DNA from: Candidatus Endomicrobium neocapritermitis
GTDB taxonomy: Bacteria; Elusimicrobiota; Endomicrobiia; Endomicrobiales; Endomicrobiaceae
Assembly: GCA_009778325.1 (NCBI GenBank)
Contig: WRJZ01000048.1
Location: 24,645-88,644 of the forward strand
Reading direction: 5' to 3'
DNA: 64,000 nucleotides
The notes under the pieces are model-generated. The model was not told the DNA's origin. It saw only the letters and a program-made list of their open reading frames with translations, and searched no databases. Below, piece by piece: positions 24,305-35,500 of the stretch; the first letter of the stretch is position 1, and each line of letters opens with the position of its first letter. The position numbers and the translations under genes are program-made.

Positions 24305-27300
24305 ATGAGCTTTAAAAAAATTATCGCGGTTCTGGCCGCCTTTTGTTTTCTGACGACTTTCATCGGGCAGAACTTTGCGCAAGCGGCAACGGCAGCGCAA
24401 AGCAAAAATAATAATGAGCCGATGATCGCGGCACAGTCCGTAATAATTCCGGAACGGTTCGGAAAAATAACAGAGTCGGCAAATTATAATTCGCCGCAGG
24501 TTATCGTGACTATTCAGGATTTACACGCGCATCCGCAGGTGCAGAAAAATATAGCTTCCATTCTGGGCGTATTAGACGAAAAATATGATATTAAAACAGT
24601 TTATTCCGAAGGCGCCAGCGGGAAAGTTGACATTTCATGGCTTTCTTCAGGCGAAAATTCCGAACTGAAACATAATATTGTTTTGCAGATGATTGAAAAC
24701 GGAGTTCTTACCGGCGCGGAATATTTCGCGTTCTTAAACGATAAAAATAATCTTTTCGGTTTGGAAGACGCAGAAGTTCATCATCAAAATATCGTAAGGC
24801 TGGGAACCATTTATGAAAACGAAGCGAAAAATCTCGCCGTAGCCGCGAAAGTAAAAAATGAAATTAACTATCTTGCCGGCAAAAATCTGAACAAAGAAGT
24901 GAAGAGGTTTTCTAAATCCGCGGAGCAATATCACGGCAATAAAACGGAGCCTGCCAAATATTACGCCATACTTCTTGACTATGCTGAAAAAATAAACGCA
25001 AATCCGCAAAATTATTACAATACATTCAATATTGACATTGAAGAATTTACGGAACTTCAAAAAGTAGTTCTCATAGATAAGCTTTCCAAAAAACTAAACA
25101 CGAAATATGTTAACCTGCAGCTCCAGAAATATCTGTCTTCGCTTAAAGATAATATATCTTTTTCCGAATACCGCAGTCTTTTGGACGCGACAAATAATTT
25201 TAGCGATATAGACATGCTTTACAAATACATTTCCGAACGCGGATTTGACGGAAAAACTTATCCGCAGCTTCAGGCGTTTTTAAAAATTAAAGAGCTTAAT
25301 GCGCAGGTCAATCCTTTAAATTTGTTCGCGCAGGAACAGAGGCTTGAAGATCAGATAAGAAAATCGCTTGCATCTTCCGACACCGAAAGAGAAATCGCTT
25401 TTCTGAATTACTTTTACGCTTTATTTGAAGGCTGCCTCACAAATAAGCTCACCGCGAAAGACGAAGAGTATTTCAAAAGAAATTTCAGCGTTTTCAATGA
25501 TATATACGGCAAATACGCGTCTGTTAACCACTTAAATATAATTAAAGACAGCTTTGCCTTCCTTAACGATTATTACGAAACAAATAACAAAAGAAATGAA
25601 ATTTTTATACAAAAAATAAACGAACATGATAAACTTGTCTCCGGCGGCGGACTTTCGGCTTTGCCAGCGGAAGAGATTTTAAAAAACGCTAAAGAAATTA
25701 TCGTGATAGTCACAGGAGGATACCACACTGTCGGCATAAACGATATTCTTTCCTCAAAAAAAGTAAGCCATATTACAATTACTCCTAAAATTTCCGAAAG
25801 CACTGATATGGCGGAAATGAATTTCAGACAGATAATAATAGACCAGAGCAGAATTTATAAGGAAGCCCTTCTTTTCGTTATCGCTTCGAAGACACCCGAT
25901 ACGAATCGTTCTAAAATCCTTACTGAAGCCGGACTGATGGTTTTGGGTAAAAATACAAGATTTGATGATATTGACATTGACAATCTTCTTGGTCAGATTG
26001 ATACGGTTGCCGGAGGAGAACGACAGTTTACGGTTGATAAGACAAACGATAATGCCACAATACAATTCAACAACGGAGCCGTAATATCCATTTTCAGAGG
26101 CGAAGACGGCAAAATTGCCGTTGACAGTAAAGCCGCCTCTGCCGAAAAAGTTATGGATGGAGGAGTAAAAATATCTGATAAGTCTCTTGTGAAAGTATAT
26201 CTTGATATGACAAAAATTCTTTCGCGTGAAGCATTAAAAAATTTATATGCTGTCGCGATTCTTGACATTGAAAACGACTCCGTATATAAGATGGCGAAGA
26301 GTTATTTCACTGAATGCGCCGAACAAGGAATATATATGGGAGCCGACGGACCGATTCCCAAATTGGGAGAATATGCGCGAAAGCAGTTGGAGCAGCAGCT
26401 AAGAGCCGGCAATACGTCAACTTTTATTGAAGAAATTAAAGATAATCTTTCAATTGACGGCATTTCTTATAACTTTATATCAAAAATGCCTGAATGGTTC
26501 CAAGAAGAGGCTTTTAAAAGGCACGCTGATTCCAAGAAGAAAGAAATTGGGATGTTAAATACAATCCTCAGGTCTCTGCTCAGCATTATGGTAATAGCAT
26601 TTACTTCTATGCTTATTGCCGCATGTTCAGGTGAAACAGATGACAATCAGCAGCAAACAACAACTCCGCCCGGAATTGAACAGCAGGAAACAATTCAGGA
26701 AACTAAACAGCTTCCGAAAAATCTGACAAACTGGCGGGTAAGCAGAACAGCGCAAGAGTTTCTGCAAGGCAAAGGCAACCCTGTACCGAGAAGTTTTACC
26801 GGAAAAACACACAAGATAACTGACTATCAACAAAAGATGATTGCCGAACAAGGCGTAATCATTTACGATATGGCTGTTCTTATGAAAGCTTTGCTTTTAT
26901 TCCCAGATGAAAACAGAGATTTGATAGAAAAAATGTTTAATGCTTTAGAGCGAAACAAACATTCAAATACCAGTAATGCAGACTTTACATACGGCGACAA
27001 TGACACGGATCATTCCGTTGTGCCCGTCGGTCAAGGATACTATTGGAAAATATTAAGGGCCCGGGATAATCCCGAGAACTCACGGGAGAAGGCAGGCGGC
27101 GGGCTTCAAGACCAATACCAGCCGATTACCGGAGAAAATGCGTGGTATGGCAATGCTCTTGTAAGCATGGCGCAAGTGTATCAAGGTTCGGACTCGGACT
27201 TAGGAAATAGAGCATATCAAAGGGCTGTTGAACTGGCCAGAGCCATGCTTGCTTTAAAAATTGAATCCGGCGCTATAAGAATGGCACCTAAAGACAATGT

Positions 27301-30300
27301 CTCGAATTATTCGTATATGAAAAATGACATTGGCGGTTACGATAATTATTATGAACTTGTTTCCATGGAAAATAATGTTTCGGTATATTCGTTTTTAAAA
27401 AATTTGCATGATTTTACCAATGATGCAGAACTAAAAAGCGATCTTGCAGCCGCATTATTCAAGCTGGAAAACTATTTATTTTCAATGTATGACAAGGAAA
27501 AAGGGTATTTTTTAAGCGGGGTTGATTTAAAAACTGAATTAAAAGATGAAAAATTTGCTACAGACTGTCAAACCTGGATTATTTCCGTATTCGGCGCTAA
27601 AAATTTTGACGAAAAAATGAAAGACAGATTCGGTATAGATAATGCAAGCGTTGAACTTTTAAAAAGAGCTCTTAAAGAGTCAGGTGTAAAAGGAAATCGC
27701 AACTGGAAAGGGTTGGATTTTTCAAAAAGAGCGGAAATTGTAAGTTTTGAATGGACAATCAGCTGGCTTATTGCCGCAAGAGAAGCATTGGAATATTCAG
27801 ATGACGCGGAACTCAAAAATGCGGTTAAGGGAATAGCCACGTATGTAAATGCAAAGACAGACAGAAAGGGAATACTTAAATATGTGAATGCCGACGGTGC
27901 TGTTCGCGCGTTCAGCTGGGATGCGATGACCGGTCTTGGCAGCCTTGCTTCAACCGCTTGGCAGCTGTTTTATTCATATAATTCCGGTGACACCATGACG
28001 GTGCGGTACGGAACGACGAACATGTATACGGACATACAGATAAATGTATATGATTCCGGTAAAAATATTATAACTCCGTTTGATGTTTTCAAACCCGCAA
28101 GAAAGGTTCCGCCGTTTTCCCGGAAGAAAAGCGCTCAGCCTGCGCCGCCGTCGGCAGTGCTGCAGAGCCGTGAAATAGCAATAAACGTCGATAATGTTAA
28201 AGCATACGGGGCAGACAATTGGCTGGCATATGTGGTAAATCTTGCAGCTGCAGATGTGGCAAATATCGATAAAGGCGCAGTGCTTGAAATTGAAATTAAA
28301 CCTTTTGACGCTCCGCGCGGCTCTGTAATAACGGCAGAAGCAATCAATCTTGATGAAAACGATAACCCGATACCACAAAGCAATATTGTGCTTAATGAAA
28401 CGTATAACATTCCTGACGACGGCAGCAAAGCAAAGATTACAATTCCTTTATGGCTTTTATTCGATTCTAGGTCTAATCTCAAGCACAAGCTGGACAAAAA
28501 CAAAAATCTACAAGTAATTCTCAATACGGGAAAGGATTTTGACGGGGAACCGCATAATCTCCGAAACGCCGTGATTGAAATTACAGGAATTAAAATTATA
28601 TATGGAACAGATGCAAAGCCTGCGCTAAACTCTCCGCTGGAACTTCCTTTTTTATCGTATACATTAAACAGGCTCGGCATAACAATGGAAAAATTCCCGA
28701 AAATTAGAACGGCAATAGTAGCATTTATTGAAACTCTGATAGTAACGGCGACGATATTTGTGCCTGAAAAATTTATAGATATGCACGGAGAAATTCCCGA
28801 GAATAAAAAAGACGCAATGAATGCGGAAGTTCTTGAAATACTGGACAAGGCAAAAAATACGGGTTTTGTTTACGGAATGGCAATTTCTTTGGTAATCTTT
28901 GCTATAAAATTGACTTCATGGTTGTCGTTTCCCTTTATAACGCAGCTGGCTTTTGCCAGCATAACCGGCGCTTATTCTGTCTTCCATTTTCAGCAAATAA
29001 TGAAGGAGGAGTTGGAAAGAGAGAGAGAAAATAAAAGGAACGCAGCATATGATTTAGATTTTTATGTAATAAATATTGATCTGATGTGGATTATCATACC
29101 GTTTACCGCATTTGTGTTCCCGATATTTATAGCGCAGTCATTGCTGGGTGCACTCTTGAGTATGATGATTTCCATTGCAAGTTCGCTTTTTAAATGGAAC
29201 TTAAATAATCCCAAACCGGCTTTGGACAGAAATGTGCGCGTGAATATGATATACGCTTCGGAAGCAAACTTAAAAGATTTGCAAGCGCATTTCGGCAAGA
29301 AAGTAATGATAAGCAATGACGGCATTGTTTCACAAAATGTGTTTATAATGAACCAGCCGATGCCGGACGGCACAAATTTAGATAATTTTTCCGGCTCCGG
29401 AGTTAATGCGATAATATACAAATTAAAATCCACCGGCAGGCAAATACCGTCTTCCAGACTTAGCGAATTTAAACCTGAAGATATTGAGTCCGCGTCAATT
29501 CCTGTTTTGATGACGCAAAGCGAATCTGAAGGCATAATTTATCATGCATTAGGCGTTCCGCATGAAGATATAGCAGCGACAATACAAAACAGTCTGCTTG
29601 AAAAAATAGCGGGCAAATCGCTCAAAGAAAACAGAATATTTTTGAGCGACAAAATAAGCGTTGATTATATTGAAGTTGACACAATGTCAGAAATAAAAGC
29701 TTCTGATTTTTCAAAATCCGGCAATTTGAGATTATACGCCGGAACAGAAGTCGGAGAGAATGCTTCCGGGCGCGCCGCGCGCTTTGAAAGGGCGCGTATA
29801 AACAGAAATGCCGAAGCATGGCAGCGCGCGAAAAGCGTGAGAATATTTCTTGACAAAACTACGGATAAACCCGCTTTGGAAAAATACATGAAAATTCTTT
29901 CAAATGCCAGCAACGGAAATCTTATTTTTACCGAAGCTCTTGTCAACGATCTTATTGATAAAAAGAAACTTGACTCCGTTATTAAACAGTTGAGAAAAGA
30001 CGGAATAAGCATAATGGCTGAAAAACCCGCGGAAGGAAAACTTTCGCCGAAAATGCCGGAAGCGCTCGTTCTTTTTGACGGACAGTTTGACCTTGAGAAC
30101 GGCAAAATTGAAACCATGTCAGTAAACAAAGGCAAAGAAGTATTTGATGCCGATATTATAAGCGATAGCGAAAACATTGAATCTTCTCTTGCCAATGCGA
30201 AACAAGACGTGGTGATTTTTGCATCCGCTCTTGAAGAATATGCCGAAAAAGATACGGGTTTTGGGACAGTGTTTAGCGATTTAGTTTCCGTCAAAATTCT

Positions 30301-30937
30301 TAAATATTTTCAAAACGCTCCGATAACAGCCGGCAGCGTAAGAGAAACAGCCGGTTATTATGATATAGAAGAAGTAATTAACGCGTTTAGCCATGTTGAC
30401 GCCTCCGTTCTTCAGGAAATGTACGATCTGTATAAAAGCGGAACGGTTTCCGCTGAAGAAATTCTTAATAAGCAGAAGAGCGGTTTGGACAATTTCGCGG
30501 GAGATTATCTCGCTGACATAGACATAAAAGTTCAGGATGAAAACAAAAAAATCGAGATAAAAAGAGCTTTTATCGAAGGCTTCCTTAATAAGCTCGCCGC
30601 CGCAATTGAATTTAAAAACGCAGGCAGGGAAAGAGGGTTTAAAGATAAGAATCTTGAAAAACTTGTAGGTGAAATCGCGGCATTTAAATATTTGTCTCCA
30701 TTAATTGAGGACGCAGAAACCGGGAAACTAAAAAGCATGGTTGAAAATGTGAACATGCAAAATTACCTAAATGAAATCAGCGCGATAATAGATGAGTATC
30801 CCCAAGCCGTGCCCGCGGTTGCGTATTTAATGCTTGGAACGATTTTTGCTTACGAAAGCAAAGCAAATTTTAATAGAGACAGTTTGAAGGTACATCTTGA
30901 TTTAAAAGCCATGAACAAGATATTGACAGCAGCGTAA
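24305..30937 (+). CDS. Giant multidomain envelope protein (2,210 residues) with internal lipobox
   Basis: Single unbroken frame. Regions in order: signal peptide (1-28); residues about 45-500, an EreA/ChaN/TraB-like fold suggested by VTIQDLHAHPQVQKNIASIL, VYSEGAS and VIVTGGYHTVGIND; a helical region to 750; a hydrophobic segment ending in a lipobox (SMLIAAC, Cys near 774) and a Q/T-rich linker; residues about 800-1240, resembling an (alpha/alpha)6-barrel glycoside hydrolase (GENAWYGNALVSMAQVY, SFEWTISWLIAARE); a beta domain (about 1270-1440); several transmembrane helices (about 1475-1635); a long alpha/beta and helical C-terminus. Domain names are tentative. It looks like several ancestral proteins joined in one chain; processing into parts is possible. 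Confidence 0.72.
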   Translation: MSFKKIIAVLAAFCFLTTFIGQNFAQAATAAQSKNNNEPMIAAQSVIIPERFGKITESANYNSPQVIVTIQDLHAHPQVQKNIASILGVLDEKYDIKTVYSEGASGKVDISWLSSGENSELKHNIVLQMIENGVLTGAEYFAFLNDKNNLFGLEDAEVHHQNIVRLGTIYENEAKNLAVAAKVKNEINYLAGKNLNKEVKRFSKSAEQYHGNKTEPAKYYAILLDYAEKINANPQNYYNTFNIDIEEFTELQKVVLIDKLSKKLNTKYVNLQLQKYLSSLKDNISFSEYRSLLDATNNFSDIDMLYKYISERGFDGKTYPQLQAFLKIKELNAQVNPLNLFAQEQRLEDQIRKSLASSDTEREIAFLNYFYALFEGCLTNKLTAKDEEYFKRNFSVFNDIYGKYASVNHLNIIKDSFAFLNDYYETNNKRNEIFIQKINEHDKLVSGGGLSALPAEEILKNAKEIIVIVTGGYHTVGINDILSSKKVSHITITPKISESTDMAEMNFRQIIIDQSRIYKEALLFVIASKTPDTNRSKILTEAGLMVLGKNTRFDDIDIDNLLGQIDTVAGGERQFTVDKTNDNATIQFNNGAVISIFRGEDGKIAVDSKAASAEKVMDGGVKISDKSLVKVYLDMTKILSREALKNLYAVAILDIENDSVYKMAKSYFTECAEQGIYMGADGPIPKLGEYARKQLEQQLRAGNTSTFIEEIKDNLSIDGISYNFISKMPEWFQEEAFKRHADSKKKEIGMLNTILRSLLSIMVIAFTSMLIAACSGETDDNQQQTTTPPGIEQQETIQETKQLPKNLTNWRVSRTAQEFLQGKGNPVPRSFTGKTHKITDYQQKMIAEQGVIIYDMAVLMKALLLFPDENRDLIEKMFNALERNKHSNTSNADFTYGDNDTDHSVVPVGQGYYWKILRARDNPENSREKAGGGLQDQYQPITGENAWYGNALVSMAQVYQGSDSDLGNRAYQRAVELARAMLALKIESGAIRMAPKDNVSNYSYMKNDIGGYDNYYELVSMENNVSVYSFLKNLHDFTNDAELKSDLAAALFKLENYLFSMYDKEKGYFLSGVDLKTELKDEKFATDCQTWIISVFGAKNFDEKMKDRFGIDNASVELLKRALKESGVKGNRNWKGLDFSKRAEIVSFEWTISWLIAAREALEYSDDAELKNAVKGIATYVNAKTDRKGILKYVNADGAVRAFSWDAMTGLGSLASTAWQLFYSYNSGDTMTVRYGTTNMYTDIQINVYDSGKNIITPFDVFKPARKVPPFSRKKSAQPAPPSAVLQSREIAINVDNVKAYGADNWLAYVVNLAAADVANIDKGAVLEIEIKPFDAPRGSVITAEAINLDENDNPIPQSNIVLNETYNIPDDGSKAKITIPLWLLFDSRSNLKHKLDKNKNLQVILNTGKDFDGEPHNLRNAVIEITGIKIIYGTDAKPALNSPLELPFLSYTLNRLGITMEKFPKIRTAIVAFIETLIVTATIFVPEKFIDMHGEIPENKKDAMNAEVLEILDKAKNTGFVYGMAISLVIFAIKLTSWLSFPFITQLAFASITGAYSVFHFQQIMKEELERERENKRNAAYDLDFYVINIDLMWIIIPFTAFVFPIFIAQSLLGALLSMMISIASSLFKWNLNNPKPALDRNVRVNMIYASEANLKDLQAHFGKKVMISNDGIVSQNVFIMNQPMPDGTNLDNFSGSGVNAIIYKLKSTGRQIPSSRLSEFKPEDIESASIPVLMTQSESEGIIYHALGVPHEDIAATIQNSLLEKIAGKSLKENRIFLSDKISVDYIEVDTMSEIKASDFSKSGNLRLYAGTEVGENASGRAARFERARINRNAEAWQRAKSVRIFLDKTTDKPALEKYMKILSNASNGNLIFTEALVNDLIDKKKLDSVIKQLRKDGISIMAEKPAEGKLSPKMPEALVLFDGQFDLENGKIETMSVNKGKEVFDADIISDSENIESSLANAKQDVVIFASALEEYAEKDTGFGTVFSDLVSVKILKYFQNAPITAGSVRETAGYYDIEEVINAFSHVDASVLQEMYDLYKSGTVSAEEILNKQKSGLDNFAGDYLADIDIKVQDENKKIEIKRAFIEGFLNKLAAAIEFKNAGRERGFKDKNLEKLVGEIAAFKYLSPLIEDAETGKLKSMVENVNMQNYLNEISAIIDEYPQAVPAVAYLMLGTIFAYESKANFNRDSLKVHLDLKAMNKILTAA

Positions 30938-30954
30938 AAAGAAAATATTTTCGG

Positions 30955-31012
30955 GCTTGGCCCGGCCGCCGGCAAGAGCATACACGCGAATCGTGCATCA
31001 GCCGGCGGCAAA
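30955..31012. repeat. GC-rich hairpin region after the giant gene
   Basis: GCCGCCGGC and GCCGGCGGC form the outer stem; inside, GCATACACG and CGTGCAT can pair. It is distinctly more GC-rich than the surroundings. There is no T tract, so it may be an RNA end or a DNA-level element. Confidence 0.6.
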
Positions 31013-31025
31013 ACCTAAGAAAAAC

Positions 31026-31156
31026 AGAGTGAAGTTTGAAGTGCGGAGTGTGAAGTTATTGTGTTTCGGCAAAGCCGAAACGAAATTTTAGGTTTTCGCT
31101 TAGCGAAAACACATTAACTACATTCTTCACACTCAAAACTCCACACTATGGAGTTA
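31026..31156. repeat. Intergenic inverted repeat, GAAGTGCGGAGTGTGAAG family
   Basis: Arms AGAGTGAAGTTTGAAGTGCG and CACTCAAAACTCCACACT; hairpins TTTCGGCAAAGCCGAAA and GTTTTCGCTTAGCGAAAAC. The right end GAGTTAAGAGGG provides the ribosome-binding site of the helicase gene. Confidence 0.9.
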
Positions 31157-31166
31157 AGAGGGAATT

Positions 31167-32435
31167 ATGAACATAGAAATTAACAATGAATTTAAGCAGG
31201 CTTTTGAGCTGATTTCAAAAACGAATGACTGTGTTTTTGTTACGGGTAACGCGGGCACGGGGAAAACAACGTTTTTAAAATACTGCGCTTCAAAGATAAA
31301 TAAAAGGACCGTAATCCTCGCGCCGACAGGCGTTGCGGCTTTGAATGCCGGCGGAGAGACAGTCCATTCGTTTTTCAATTTTAAACCGGATATCACCCTT
31401 TCAAAAATCAAGAAAAAGAAGCTTTCCGACAAATCGATATATCTAAAAGTCGAAACGATAATTATCGACGAAGCGTCAATGCTCCGCTGCGACATGTTGG
31501 ACTGCATAGATAAATTTTTGCGGCTCAACAGGGAAGCCCATCAGGAGCCGTTCGGCGGCGTGCAGATGGTTTTTATAGGCGACTTGCAGCAGCTTCCTCC
31601 GGTGGTAAAAAAAGAAGAGGCGTACATTTTCAATTCGGTGTATAAAACGCCCTATTTTATCAGCGCGTATTCCTTAAACGAATGCACGCTTCACACCGTG
31701 GAGCTTAAAAAAATATACCGTCAGCGCGATGACGACTTCGTTACCCTTTTAAATTCCGTCAGAAACGGCGATGCCGGCGACGATGAGCTTGCCGTCTTAA
31801 ACAAAAAAGTCGGCGTTACCGCGTCAGGCAAACCAATGGCGGTTTATCTTACCACGACAAATAAAAAAGCCGCGCATATAAATCATATGTATCTCGCGAG
31901 GCTGCGCGAAGAAACCTCTGTTTTTTTTGTCGCGGAAACCGAAAATATCGACGAAGAATCCGGATCGCTTCCGGCCGAGCAGGATCTTATCGTAAAAAAA
32001 GGCGCGCAGGTGATGATGGTAAATAACGACTCAAAAGGCAGATGGGTCAACGGAAGCATCGGCATAATTAAAGACATAAGAAACGATATGTATTCCGATA
32101 AAACCGTGATACACGTCGAATTTCAAAACGGGCGTGTCGAGCAGGTTGAACCTTATAAATGGGAGCTGTTTAAATATAAATGGAATGAAGATCTCGGGCA
32201 GATAGAAACGGAAAGCGCCGGATTTTTTAAGCAGTATCCGCTGAAACTTTCATGGGCGGTCACAATACATAAAAGCCAGGGAAAAACTTTTGATAATGTC
32301 ATAATAGATATGGAATACGGCTCTTTTGCCCCGGGACAGCTGTACGTTGCGCTGAGCCGCTGTACGTCTTTTGACGGAATAGGTTTGTCGCGCCCGCTTA
32401 CAAAGCGCGATATTAAAACGGCAGGTAAAATATAA
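31167..32435 (+). CDS. PIF1-like superfamily 1 DNA helicase
   Basis: 422 residues. Walker A FVTGNAGTGKTTFLKYCAS, motif Ia ILAPTGVAALNAGGETVHSF, Walker B TIIIDEASMLRCDMLD, motif III GDLQQLPPVV, and C-terminal WAVTIHKSQGKTFDNVIID with YVALSRCTS. These place it in the Pif1/RecD-like group, 5'-3' helicases that act on forks and G-quadruplex or structured DNA. Given the many DNA palindromes in this genome a structure-resolving helicase is suggestive, but that link is speculation. ATG 31167 with AGAGGG. Confidence 0.92.
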   Translation: MNIEINNEFKQAFELISKTNDCVFVTGNAGTGKTTFLKYCASKINKRTVILAPTGVAALNAGGETVHSFFNFKPDITLSKIKKKKLSDKSIYLKVETIIIDEASMLRCDMLDCIDKFLRLNREAHQEPFGGVQMVFIGDLQQLPPVVKKEEAYIFNSVYKTPYFISAYSLNECTLHTVELKKIYRQRDDDFVTLLNSVRNGDAGDDELAVLNKKVGVTASGKPMAVYLTTTNKKAAHINHMYLARLREETSVFFVAETENIDEESGSLPAEQDLIVKKGAQVMMVNNDSKGRWVNGSIGIIKDIRNDMYSDKTVIHVEFQNGRVEQVEPYKWELFKYKWNEDLGQIETESAGFFKQYPLKLSWAVTIHKSQGKTFDNVIIDMEYGSFAPGQLYVALSRCTSFDGIGLSRPLTKRDIKTAGKI

Positions 32436-32545
32436 AATATAAAAAGTAAAAGGTAAAAGATACGGCAATTACAAATTACGAATGACGAATTACGAATCAA
32501 CGGCGAACGGCAGCGGCAAAAGCAAAATTTGTTATCTGTATTTAT
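32428..32545. repeat. Chimeric intergenic repeat made of three arm families
   Basis: A left arm of the ATAAAATATAAAAAGTAA type is followed by a left arm of the ATTACGAATTACGAATCAA type (with CAACGGCGAACGGCAGCGGC) and a right end of the TTATCTGTATTTATG type seen at 19746. No arm has its partner here. The left end overlaps the helicase stop. Confidence 0.85.
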
Positions 32546-32555
32546 GAGGGAATAA

Positions 32556-35500
32556 ATGAAATTTCTAAAACTATTTTCAATCCGGAAGAGATTAACAAAA
32601 CTGCTGTTCGCGGTTTTGTTTCTGCCGTTTTTGTCGGCGGCTGCTGCTGCTCAAACTGTCGTTGTCAACAGCTATAGCGATTTAAAAAATGCGCTGGCAG
32701 CGCCAAACAACACTCGGGCTGTCATTATCGATTCGGATATAAATTTTGAGGATAGCAGCTTACTTGTATCAATACCTGCCGGTTCGACTGTAATGTTACT
32801 GCTGTATAGCAGCGAAGGAATGCGTACTTTTGATTTACAGGGAAATTCCGGAATTAAATTCGGAGACGGTTCCGGTACAAACAGTAAGCAAATCCAGATA
32901 AAAAATTTAAATATAATAAATTCAAACTCGCTTGCTTCCGAAGGCGCAATATATGTCCCATCGTTAAACAATGCAAATTTTTATATAGAAGCCGTAAATA
33001 TAAACAATAATAAGGGAACTGCCCGCGGAACAGCGTATTTTAATATTGAAAATTCCACTGTTAGTTTTGTAGGCAATGTAAATTTTAGCAGCAACAGCGC
33101 AAACTATGACGGCGGAGGTTTATGGGTTAAGGGACAATCAACGGGGAAAGCATATATACAATCCGACAGCGGCGGCGTTCTTACTTTTTATAATAATCAA
33201 ACGCAAGATTATGGCGGCGGAATATATTTTGACGAATATGTTAATGCCGATTTTCGCGGTATAACCAATTTCCAAAGCAATACGGCCGGCAACACCGGCG
33301 GCGCGATATATGCGCGCGGCAATTCAGCGGTAAACTTTTCCGGAGACGCCTCATTTTCAAATAATCAGGCGTCATACGGCGGAGCGGTCTTCGTTGGTTC
33401 GGGCGGCGCTTTAACGTTCAATAAAAATATTGCTTTTACAAGCAATACGGCAACAAATCAGGGCGGGGCAATATATAATTCGGGTTTGATAAATTTCAGC
33501 AATACTGCCGGTACGGAAATAACGTTCGGCGGCAATAGCGCCGCTTACGGCAGGGACATATACAATTCGGGCACAATAAATATAAACGGCGCAGGCAATA
33601 TAATATTATCCGGAGGAATAGAGGGAAGCGGAACAATAAACAAATCCGGAGCCGGGACAATGTATTTTAAATCCGGTTCCGTCACGAATTTCGGCGGAAC
33701 TTTTAATTTAACCGGCGGAAACGCGCATTTTTCCGAGCCCGCAAAAATAAGCAATATGGCAATAGGCGCGGCTGCGCTTACTTTAGACGTTGATTTTATA
33801 GGCTCGCGCACAAGCGTATTGTATTTTGACAATATTACCATAAACGCGTCAAACGGCAAATTATATATCAACAATATATCCGCGGCGCCGGTAAGCGCGG
33901 CAAGTACCACAATATTTTATTCAAACAACGCGAACAGCGGAACATTTAACGATAATAATATATACGATTTGGCATCCGGAAGCGCCAGCTATAAATTAGA
34001 ATGGAACTATAATGCCGGAGGTTACGGCAACGGATATAATTACAGGGGATTGCTGACGTCTTACAGCTTAGGCCCGTGGAGTACTTTTGTTTTCAGATAT
34101 CAGGGGGCTGTTTCGGGAGAGACGGTAAGTTTAACCGCAAATTTAACGGCGGCAGTTGGCGATGAAAGCGGCTTTGGTTCGCCGGGGGATAATAATATCA
34201 CAATAAACGGGGGCGGATATACGCTCAACTCAGCCGGAAAAACAGGACTCGGCTTTGTATTTGCGCCGTCATCGTCGGCAACATTTAAAAATATAAATTT
34301 TATAAACTTTAATACGACAGCCGGCGGCGGAGCGTTATTATCAAATAATTCAACGGTAAATTTTGAAGGCTCAATAACATTCAGCAGCAATACGGCGTCA
34401 AACGGCGGCGGAGCGGTTAACGCGGTAAGCGGCAGTATTACCTTTTCGGGAAATACTTTATTCCGGGGTAACCGGGCAGTTTCTTCTTCCGGAGGAGCGC
34501 TGTATGCCGCAAGCAATAATTCCGTCAGATTTTTAAATACAGTGAATTTTATAAGTAATTCGGCGTCAGCAAACGGCGGAGCGGTAAATTTAAGCGGAAA
34601 CAATATAATTGTCGACATGAAATCGGTTATTTTTACGAGCAATACGGCAAACGGTTCGGGCGGAGCAATTTATATAAACGGAAACGGAAAACTTACAATA
34701 AACGGCGCGGCGGATTTCAGATATAACAACGCGCTGTTAAGCGGCGGGGCAATCTTCATGCAGGGAGCGTCTTTGTCGGAAACCGCGTCGCTTACAATAA
34801 ACCAGCCGGGTTCTTCCGCGACGGTTTTCGAAGGTAACGTTTCAGGCGGCAATAACGAGTCTATACGTCTTGCAGGAAATACCAGGCTCAATTTTGATAT
34901 AGCCGGCAATGGCGAAGTCCGCTTAAACGACGGCTTATCTTCATCCGGAAGTTCAAATATAATCACAAAAACAGGGTCGGGCACATTCTTTCTAAACGGG
35001 GATATGAGCCGCAGCAATGCCGATTTAATAATTGTCAACGGCAAATTTACGGTCGGCGCCGGAGGAACTTTGTCCGCAGGGCTTCTTTCCAACAGCGCAG
35101 CGTTTGACCTTCAAAACGGCGCCGGGGATATTGTAAACGCGCAAACTTTTTTCTCGTCAGGCACGCTGCAAATGGAAGTGCTTTCATATACTGACGGAAC
35201 AAAGAAAAGCGATAAAATCATCGCCGACAATGTTTCAATCGCGAGCGGCACGCTCAACGTCTTCATAGGCATAGGAGATTATAATAATGACTCTTTCGCG
35301 ATAATAACGGCGACAAGCGGCATAACCGGCGCTTTTGCAAACAGCGACAGTTTAGCCAAAAGCGGAACGCAGTGGCAGCTTGATTACAGCAACCCTAATA
35401 TTATTTATCTTATTGTCAACGGAAAAAGCGCAAGTAATTTCAGCCTGTTAAGCGGCCTTTCGTATAATCAGAAAAGCGCTGCTTTGGCTCTGGACGCCGT

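Noticed and set aside
28135..30294. Minus-strand open frames of about 160-240 residues opposite the 2,210-residue gene
   Set aside because: Antisense to a well-supported coding frame, with no recognisable domain.
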